Shown here in pieces: positions 58,288-64,000 of a stretch of 64,000 nt of DNA (the stretch's first letter is position 1; every line of letters starts with the position of its first letter). The stretch lies in NCBI RefSeq assembly GCF_900465315.1, contig NZ_UBIX01000010.1, one strand, 5' to 3'. Made by a program: the position numbers and the translations under genes. The stretch comes from Asaia bogorensis_B (GTDB taxonomy: Bacteria > Pseudomonadota > Alphaproteobacteria > Acetobacterales > Acetobacteraceae). Under the pieces are notes generated by a model. It worked only from the letters and a program-made list of their open reading frames with translations. It ran no database searches and had not been told where the DNA came from.

Positions 58288-60507
58288 TTGAACAAGAAAA
58301 AGCAGCCTCAAGACGCCATCGAGAATGCCATCCCAGGATTCGGCTTTCTCGGACCTGGCGAACAGGTAGCACAAGAGCTGAGCGACTCCGATCCCGCGCG
58401 CACCTTCACCAAGACGGCTGCGGAACTTCGCACCCTGTTGTCGGGCCGTGATCCAGTGGCGTTTCTGGCACGGACGGGGCTCCATCTTCTACTTCAATTG
58501 GCAAAAGATCCAAGCAGCGACAGTGTCGAGGGATCGCAGCAACCGGGCGCTGAACTCCTGCAGACTATTGCGCTTATCCATCCGCGCGGTCCCGACGTTC
58601 CGACATCTCCCCGCAACATGATGCGCGCCTGGGAACTCGCAGAGCGCAACATCCATGCCTTCGCCAAGTCGGCAATCGCGTCGGGATCAGACCTTAGTGC
58701 TTCCGAGCGGGTCAGCCAGCAGGCGCGTATCCAAACGCTGTTCTACCGCAACATCTTCAGTAGCGACGACGCGCAGGAAATTATACCAGCGCTGCTAGCC
58801 TACATGGATCAGGCATCGCTTAACCGGCTTGGATATCGCCTGTCGGATTTCGCGCGAGCGCTCTTTCGATTTTTGCAGCTGGTCCCGGACAAGCTCGACA
58901 GCTTCTCGAGCGTACCGGCAGGCTTCCATACAGGCCAGGTCGACGCGACAGCGCTCGAACGCCTTGTTAGCAGCTCGACGTTGTGCCGCCGAGCCTGGCG
59001 CTTTGCAAATCACAGCCGGACCGACCCGCAATATCGGGCATGGGCCGCCTTCCAGCTAAGTGAACTCGCATGGGCGCCGGCCTTTACCTTCTCTCGCGCC
59101 GAACTCGAGACCCTGTTTGGCAGCGGCGTGACCGGAGCACTGTTCCGGGCGTCGATCGCCTTCGGTGAGTTGGCAAGCCTCGAGACCAGCAGCATCTATC
59201 TTGACAGTCCGATCCGCCGACGGCCATTCATCCGGCTTTCGGAGGACGCGCTGTTCCTTCCGTTTCCAGCGATGCTGGTAAGCTTCCCATTCGCAATCAT
59301 TGAAGGACTATTCGAAGGCGACCAAAGGCTGAGCGAAGCATATTCGTCGGCGCGCACGCGCTATCTGGAAGACGCGACCGCGGCACTAGTCGCGAAAGCG
59401 CTGCCGTCCGCGACCTTATACCGGTCGATCCACTGGACCGATCCCGTTTCCGGCAAAAGGTACGAGAATGACGTAGTCGTAAAGCTCGGCAACCACATTT
59501 TTCTGTTCGAGGCCAAGTCCGGAAAGGTGAATACTGCATCACGGCGCGGTGGCGGAAGCTCGCTTCGCAAGAACTTCAAGCGTCTCTATGTCGAGCCCCG
59601 CCAGCAGGCCGCAAGGCTGGAGACGCTGCTTCGGCGCGGAAGGAGCGCGGAGGCGCTGCTGCACGACGCGGCCGGCAAGCCGATCCCGATCGACCTTTCC
59701 AAACCGACGATCATCGGCAGCTTCGGGGTCTGTATCGAGCATTTCGCGGCGATCACCAGCACGCGGCGCAATTTCGAGGAGATCGGGCTGATCGCGCCGG
59801 CCGATCCTTGGTCGCCGATCTTCTCGATTGGCGAACTGAGGATGATTACGACCTATCTCGATAGCGAAGTCGCGTTCTTCCACTATCTGACGCGGCGCGC
59901 GCCGATTGAGCGCCAGCTTGTGTTCACGGGCGACGAGCAGGATCTGCTGTCACTCTATATTACTAACGGCTTCCAAATCGACAGCGACAAGTTAAAGGGC
60001 ATGCAGGTCTTCTTCCACGGGGCCGATGCGCCGGTGCGCGGGACCAAGCAGGCAAGGTCAGATCGCAGAACGTTCGATACGCCCGGTCTGCACCTGCCGC
60101 CGTATTGGCGTCGGCTGGCGGCGGAACTCTACACGAGCGATACCCGACATCGGTTCGATATGATTGAGGCGATCCTCAACCAGAACTCCGGAACGCTGAG
60201 AGGAATGGCGGAGCGGGCAAGACGCTGGAACAGTGGTATGGGTCGCGCGACCCAAGATCCTATATTCGCCTTCGTAGAGATTGGTAGCCGCATCTTCGCG
60301 GTCGCACTCACCCTAGAACGCGATCCGTATTTCGATGTGGCATTCTGGCACGAGCATGCCCGAGATATCGCCAAGGTCGTCAAGATTGAGACCGGCGCAA
60401 CGGATTGCCTGGTCATATTGCGGGTCCGGAAATCGCAGGCAGCCTTCGACGCGGTAAGTTTCTTCCGCATGCTCCCTGGCGACACAGAACTTCACGCCCG
60501 GAGCTGA
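58288..60507 (+). CDS. 739-residue protein with PD-(D/E)XK-like motif, divergent from gajAB, function unknown
   Basis: I do not recognise the family. The start appears to be TTG 58288 (MNKKKQPQDAIENAIPGFGF), with a weak upstream site. The N-terminal 360 residues look helical. Around residues 392-412 is YENDVVVKLGNHIFLFEAKS, matching the D...(E)xK core of PD-(D/E)XK/NERD-like nucleases (Asp395, Glu408, Lys410), preceded by a helix with RYLEDATAALV. A basic stretch (SRRGGGSSLRKNFKR) follows, then an alpha/beta region to the end. It is divergent from the Gabija genes with about 100 nt between. A nuclease role in defence is inference. Confidence 0.72.
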   Translation: MNKKKQPQDAIENAIPGFGFLGPGEQVAQELSDSDPARTFTKTAAELRTLLSGRDPVAFLARTGLHLLLQLAKDPSSDSVEGSQQPGAELLQTIALIHPRGPDVPTSPRNMMRAWELAERNIHAFAKSAIASGSDLSASERVSQQARIQTLFYRNIFSSDDAQEIIPALLAYMDQASLNRLGYRLSDFARALFRFLQLVPDKLDSFSSVPAGFHTGQVDATALERLVSSSTLCRRAWRFANHSRTDPQYRAWAAFQLSELAWAPAFTFSRAELETLFGSGVTGALFRASIAFGELASLETSSIYLDSPIRRRPFIRLSEDALFLPFPAMLVSFPFAIIEGLFEGDQRLSEAYSSARTRYLEDATAALVAKALPSATLYRSIHWTDPVSGKRYENDVVVKLGNHIFLFEAKSGKVNTASRRGGGSSLRKNFKRLYVEPRQQAARLETLLRRGRSAEALLHDAAGKPIPIDLSKPTIIGSFGVCIEHFAAITSTRRNFEEIGLIAPADPWSPIFSIGELRMITTYLDSEVAFFHYLTRRAPIERQLVFTGDEQDLLSLYITNGFQIDSDKLKGMQVFFHGADAPVRGTKQARSDRRTFDTPGLHLPPYWRRLAAELYTSDTRHRFDMIEAILNQNSGTLRGMAERARRWNSGMGRATQDPIFAFVEIGSRIFAVALTLERDPYFDVAFWHEHARDIAKVVKIETGATDCLVILRVRKSQAAFDAVSFFRMLPGDTELHARS

Positions 60508-60940
60508 GTTTCCACGAAGGCCAACGCGGAGTGGAATGCGCAGCCCGCAGCCCGCAGCCCGGCGTCCGAGATCGATGCGAGCGTGTTTTTGTCACCACTT
60601 TGCGGCGACAGGATATGACCGGTTTCGGCACGTGCCGACGTTCCTACAGGAGAGCCGGAACGGCGTTAAATGGTCGGTAGGCGCCATGAGCCGGCGTGCT
60701 GCGTATAGCCACTTTCAGCTAACGCTTCTCCATAACCGACATTCCATTCTACGCTCGCTTTGCCCCCCTCCAAGGCCATATTTTTTACTTAGAACAATCG
60801 AAACCCGACGTCACTACGAATGAATGTCCGCTGTTTTAGTTTCTTAGCCACAACCGGACATTCCGCCTACCCCCCCATAGCAGCCCTCTCAAGCCGAACC
60901 CCGCGCCCGTCGCCACGTTCTTCTGTCCCGGAACCGGTCA
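60508..60940. other. Gene-poor stretch with repeated AACCG(G)ACATTCC elements
   Basis: No convincing gene. Two partly similar segments of about 50 nt occur in direct orientation: one around AACCGACATTCC (60734-60745) followed by a C-run and CTCCAAG, the other around AACCGGACATTCC (60852-60864) followed by a C-run and CTCTCAAG. They may be intergenic repeats brought with the defence module or degenerate recombination sites. Confidence 0.4.
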
Positions 60941-61573
60941 TTATCGTGCCGGTGTCAATCGGACGGACCGATCGATCCGGCCACCCGTCCCGGAACCTGC
61001 GTTTCCGGAACACTTTCCCCCGCAGGAAACCGCGCGCCAGATCGTGGTTTTCGAGACGCCCATGATCTTTGCAATTTCGTGCAGAGATTTTCCAGCCTAG
61101 TGCAGCTCAACCGCGTGCCGATGCTGCCTCTCGGTCAGCCGCGCAGGCCGTCCCAGCCGCGAGCCACTCCGTCGTGCTGCCTCCAGCCCGGCCCGCGTTC
61201 GCTCCCGGATGATCTCCCGCTCGAACTCGGCAAACCCGGCGAGAATGGTCAGGAATAGCTGCCCGTTTGCCGTACCGGTCTCGATCCCGACATCGAGAAG
61301 CCTCACGCGTATCTGACGTTCCACAAGACTGCCCACCAGCCCCATCACGTCGAGCATGGTCCGCCCTAGCCGGTCGAGGCGTGCTGCCACGAGACTATCC
61401 CCCGGCTGCAGCTTTGCCAGTAGCCCTGACAGACCCGGTCGTGACGCCGCCGGAACCCCGCCGGAGACCGTGTCGAGCACGATCTCCTGCACCCCTTCGC
61501 GCTCGAGTTCCAGAAGCTGCGGATCATGCGTCTGCTCATCGGTCGAGATGCGTGCATAGCCATACCGTGTCAT
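60941..61573 (-). pseudogene. Serine recombinase (resolvase/invertase type) truncated by amber codon in its helix-turn-helix
   Basis: From ATG 61573, with GAGGGGG upstream, the catalytic domain is complete: MTRYGYARISTDEQTHDPQL with the nucleophile Ser, DSLVAARLDRLGRTMLDVMG with the Arg residues, and EFEREIIRERTRAGLEAAR. The protein stops at TAG 61097-61099 after 158 residues. Reading through gives AGKSLHEIAKIMGVSKTTIW, a normal Hin-type helix-turn-helix, with the next stop at 60941. CAG in place of TAG would restore it. Without this helix-turn-helix, site-specific DNA binding should be lost. Confidence 0.87.
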
Positions 61574-61841
61574 GAAAACCCCCTCGCTGATTTCGGAACA
61601 CGGTTTGGAGACAGGACGCACCGCCCGATGCCGTGCCGTCCCGAAACCGACGGATTGTGAACCGGTCATCACAACCGGCCAGGACAGGGTCGAGCCGCCA
61701 GGAAGCCCGTCAGAGCAAGGGTTTTGCAGGGTCGAGCTTCCGCTCAACCCCATTGTTGCCCTGTCGTGGCGTCTGGGCGGCTCAGACTGCCAGCTGTCCC
61801 GGCCCTGTGATGGCCTGCGTCACATCATTCCGGGGGAAACC
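61574..61841. promoter_or_regulatory. Intergenic region upstream of the resolvase, possible res-like site
   Basis: The 268 nt between the divergent resolvase and secreted-protein genes hold several short repeats, including two copies of CAGGGTCGAG (about 61684-61693 and 61728-61737) and GAACCGGTC / AACCGGCC elements. Resolvase binding sites usually lie immediately upstream of their gene. No precise site can be defined. Confidence 0.35.
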
Positions 61842-62687
61842 ATGAAACGCGTCATCGCCTGCCTCTTGCTGTCTGTGGCTTCAGCGCCTCTTGCTCAGGC
61901 CCAGGATATGGAGGCTTTCCGTCGCAACATGGTTAACGCGGCCAACGCGCTCGGCCAGGGGCACGTCACGGAACCCCCGGCGTCTCCTGCGACACAGGAT
62001 AATGGCGGCGTCGCACTGACGTAGAAGCTCACCTATTCCAGAATGAGCAATGCGCTTGGTCAGGCCTCCATACTTGGTCTCTCGCTCGGCATGTCAGCGC
62101 CTGAAGCTACTACCGTTCTGCGCCAGTACTGCCAGTCAGAACCAAGCATCCGGACCGAGACGTTGCGGACATCGCATAAGGGCGTGGATATCGAGAGCCA
62201 GCCCTATCCGGCATCGCTGGCCTGCCAGCGCGAGAGTGACAGGATCGATGTCACCCTCGCCCCACCTGTCATGGGCGGCTTGGTGACCCGCATTGAGCGC
62301 ACTGTCTCCTACCCGCCCCTCAATGCGCCCGGATACGATGCCCTCAAGGCCGAACTCACCGCGCACTACACGGCGCATATGCCCCCTCTGTCGGCTGGGA
62401 GTGCCGCCACCGCACTCTACACTCTCAAAAGCCGCAACGTCATCGAGAAAGCAGATGGCACCGGGATTGATCCTTCGCCCTCGTCAGACCCGCGCGCTGC
62501 CACCACACAGGCCTGGCTGCGCATCGCTGTCAGCGTCGTCCCGCAAAACCCTTCCGCCGTGCGCAGCCTGAGCATCACGACCGAGGATATCGGTGCCGAA
62601 CAGGCCATCACAGCCGAGATCATCCGGCAGCTCAACGCGGCAATCGACGCCAAACTTGCGCATGCCACCGTCAAGCCCGCCCTGTGA
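61842..62687 (+). pseudogene. Secreted protein of unknown function interrupted by an in-frame TAG
   Basis: ATG 61842 opens a signal peptide (MKRVIACLLLSVASAPLAQA) followed by DMEAFRRNMVNAANALGQGH. TAG at 62022-62024 is codon 61. The same frame then continues without a stop for 220 codons: KLTYSRMSNALGQASILGLS, LGMSAPEATTVLRQYC, and ends TVKPAL at 62687. The LGMS-x-x-E-A pattern resembles periplasmic proteins of unknown function. It is either one gene with a nonsense mutation (CAG to TAG would restore Gln) or a small secreted peptide plus a separate protein from ATG 62043; the first fits better because the downstream part lacks a signal and a ribosome-binding site. Confidence 0.65.
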
Positions 62688-62697
62688 GGACAGACCG

Positions 62698-63808
62698 ATG
62701 AACCATCCCTCCTCCTCGTCCGGCACTGTAAATGCTGATGATACCAATCGCGGCACAATCATCCGCATTCCCGACACCCAGCCGGGCCTCCTCGTGTCCG
62801 ACGGGAAACAACACGCGTTCACGCTCTCCGGTATCTGGCAGGGACCAGCAACCCCGGCCCTGAACCAGAAAGTCAGCTTTACCCTGACACCGGAAGGACG
62901 CATCGCATCCATCCATGTTCTGGGACGCAATGTGCTGGCCAATGAGACGCTGAGCGCATTCGGTCAGACCCTGCGCAGCAATGGCGGCTCACTGGGAGCT
63001 GTGATGTTGCCCTACCTGCGCCAGCAGAGGGACCGCATGACCCTGCCCGGCATGGTCATGTCAGGCGCCTTGCTGCNCCGGTATCTGGCAGGGACCAGCA
63101 ACCCCGGCCCTGAACCAGAAAGTCAGCTTTACCCTGACACCGGAAGGACGCATCGCATCCATCCATGTTCTGGGACGCAATGTGCTGGCCAATGAGACGC
63201 TGAGCGCATTCGGTCAGACCCTGCGCAGCAATGGCGGCTCACTGGGAGCTGTGATGTTGCCCTACCTGCGCCAGCAGAGGGACCGCATGACCCTGCCCGG
63301 CATGGTCATGTCAGGCGCCTTGCTGCTCGGGTTCTACGTTCTGCCGGGTTGGACGCTCGATGCAGGCAATACCATGCTGGGCATGAGGCTCGATTACACG
63401 CTGAACCAGCTGCTCGGTGTGCAGACGGGAGGCGCAGGCATCACGGTGCAGTTCGGCTTCTGGCGCCTGCTCGGCTGTGCCATCACGCTCCTGCCCTGGG
63501 TGACACCATGGCTCGGTTTTGCCCGGGCGCGTCAGCTCGACATCCTGCCGCTGCTCCTGCTGCTGGCCCTGCCTCTGGTCGTGCATGCGCAGCTGCATCA
63601 CCTCGCAGCCGAAGCAGCCCAGAGCACAGGTCAGCTTCTTGGCGGTTTTGGCGGTAATGCTGCCATGCAGCATGATTTGCAGGCCATGGTGCAGAAACAG
63701 GCGACCGCACTGATTGATGCCACCTCATGGAATAGCGGCTACTGGATAGCGCTTGTCGCCGCCTGCGGTCTGGCAGGTCTCACGCTGGTGCAAAGGCCCC
63801 GTCACTGA
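62698..63808 (+). CDS. Hypothetical membrane protein, gene duplicated in part by an assembly artefact
   Basis: Starts MNHPSSSSGTVNADDTNRGT ten nt after the preceding gene. As sequenced, the frame breaks because 62828-63076 is repeated at 63078-63326 around one N. Removing 250 nt restores a 286-residue protein: an N-terminal soluble OB-like part (IRIPDTQPGLLVSDGKQHAF), an amphipathic stretch, then about four membrane helices (LLGFYVLPGWTLDAG, LLGCAITLLPWVTPWLGF, LPLLLLLALPLVVHA, YWIALVAACGLAGLTLV). No known function. It is probably an operon partner of the upstream secreted protein. Confidence 0.7.
62828..63326 (+). repeat. Exact 249-bp direct duplication around a single N (assembly join)
   Basis: 62828-63076 and 63078-63326 read the same throughout as far as I compared them, and are separated only by the undetermined base at 63077. 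The duplication breaks one reading frame that is restored when a copy is removed (250 mod 3 = 1). This is what two overlapping contig ends joined without merging look like, not a biological repeat. Confidence 0.9.
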
Positions 63809-63832
63809 GGTAACGCTCCTCCGGCGTCAGGC

Positions 63833-64000
63833 TCAGGCTGCAGCGCTGGAAGATTGCTTTGCCCGCTGCGGTCCAGCCTCGCCCTGCAGTACTCGATGCA
63901 CGGTGGCGCGCCCGACATTCATGACGGACGCGATGTCCCGGATAGACAGCCCCTGTGCCGCCAATGCCCTCACGTGCTGCGTCTGCGCCGATGTCAGCGC
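63833..64000 (-). CDS. Serine recombinase, C-terminal fragment cut by window edge
   Basis: The last 55 residues are visible on the minus strand: LTSAQTQHVRALAAQGLSIR then DIASVMNVGRATVHRVLQGE and a short tail ending in AAA before TGA 63833-63835. This is the Hin-type helix-turn-helix of resolvases and invertases. The catalytic domain lies beyond the right edge. It is a second recombinase gene in the same orientation as the truncated one at 61097-61573. Confidence 0.8.
   Translation of the reverse strand, partial: ALTSAQTQHVRALAAQGLSIRDIASVMNVGRATVHRVLQGEAGPQRAKQSSSAAA

Noticed and set aside
58114..62024. Pyrrolysine or selenocysteine decoding at the in-frame stops
   Set aside because: All three are TAG, so selenocysteine is excluded. 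No pyl genes are present, and intact neighbouring genes (the PIN toxin and the giant helicase) use TAG as a normal terminator. Nonsense mutation is simpler.
62828..63326. Biological tandem duplication
   Set aside because: The separating N, the lack of visible differences between copies and the frame restoration all point to an assembly join.
1..64000. CRISPR array
   Set aside because: No regularly spaced repeats of 24-40 bp and no cas genes were seen.

Overview
The window is about 64 kb of GC-rich (roughly 60%) alphaproteobacterial chromosome. The order hisB - DUF2628 - hisH - hisA - hisF - hisE - hinT, a TPP-riboswitch-controlled thiC, cvpA-purF and class 2 pyrD fit the alphaproteobacteria, and the flavour of the proteins suggests an acetic acid bacterium (Acetobacteraceae). 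The family is an inference, since no rRNA or other marker gene is present. A single N at 63077 between two copies of a 249-bp sequence shows that this is a draft assembly.

Left part, 1-20443, is core genome: an AcrAB-type RND efflux operon (cut by the left edge) with a divergent TetR repressor; purF and cvpA; an EmrE-like SMR pump behind a switch-like leader; thiC with a clear TPP riboswitch; pyrD; an MscS-type channel; a UbiH-like hydroxylase coupled to a nitroreductase; and a tightly overlapping histidine operon in which a GNAT acetyltransferase is in frame with HisA. This part ends with tRNA-Glu(CUC).

Middle part, 20546-44440, starts with a tyrosine integrase directly downstream of tRNA-Glu, the usual left end of a genomic island. 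A 22-kb organosulfur-scavenging cluster follows: an SsuABC-like transporter, two further sulfonate-type binding proteins, three SsuD-like flavin monooxygenases, an SfnB/DszC-like acyl-CoA-dehydrogenase-fold enzyme, a flavoprotein/ferredoxin pair resembling APS-reductase subunits, two TonB-dependent receptors, a four-domain rhodanese, a cysteine-dioxygenase-like thiol dioxygenase, a class II aldolase, a D-2-hydroxyacid dehydrogenase, a LysR regulator and a peroxiredoxin-like protein. The logic appears to be capture of scarce sulfonates or sulfones across both membranes, oxidative release of sulfite, and handling of the carbon and thiol products. The cluster is bracketed by two copies of a repeat of about 60 bp.

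Right part, 44621-64000, is an accessory and defence region: a small tyrosine recombinase, a Phd/PIN toxin-antitoxin pair, a 1997-residue DUF4011 helicase with a Vsr-like nuclease, a frameshifted aac(6')-like gene with an aph(6)-like gene, a DoxX protein, a Gabija-type gajA/gajB pair, a divergent 739-residue protein with a PD-(D/E)XK-like motif, a serine resolvase, a secreted protein, a membrane protein, and the end of a second serine recombinase. Three genes here (gajA, the resolvase, the secreted protein) are each broken by one in-frame TAG where CAG would restore a sensible protein. The region therefore looks like a decaying, modular island.
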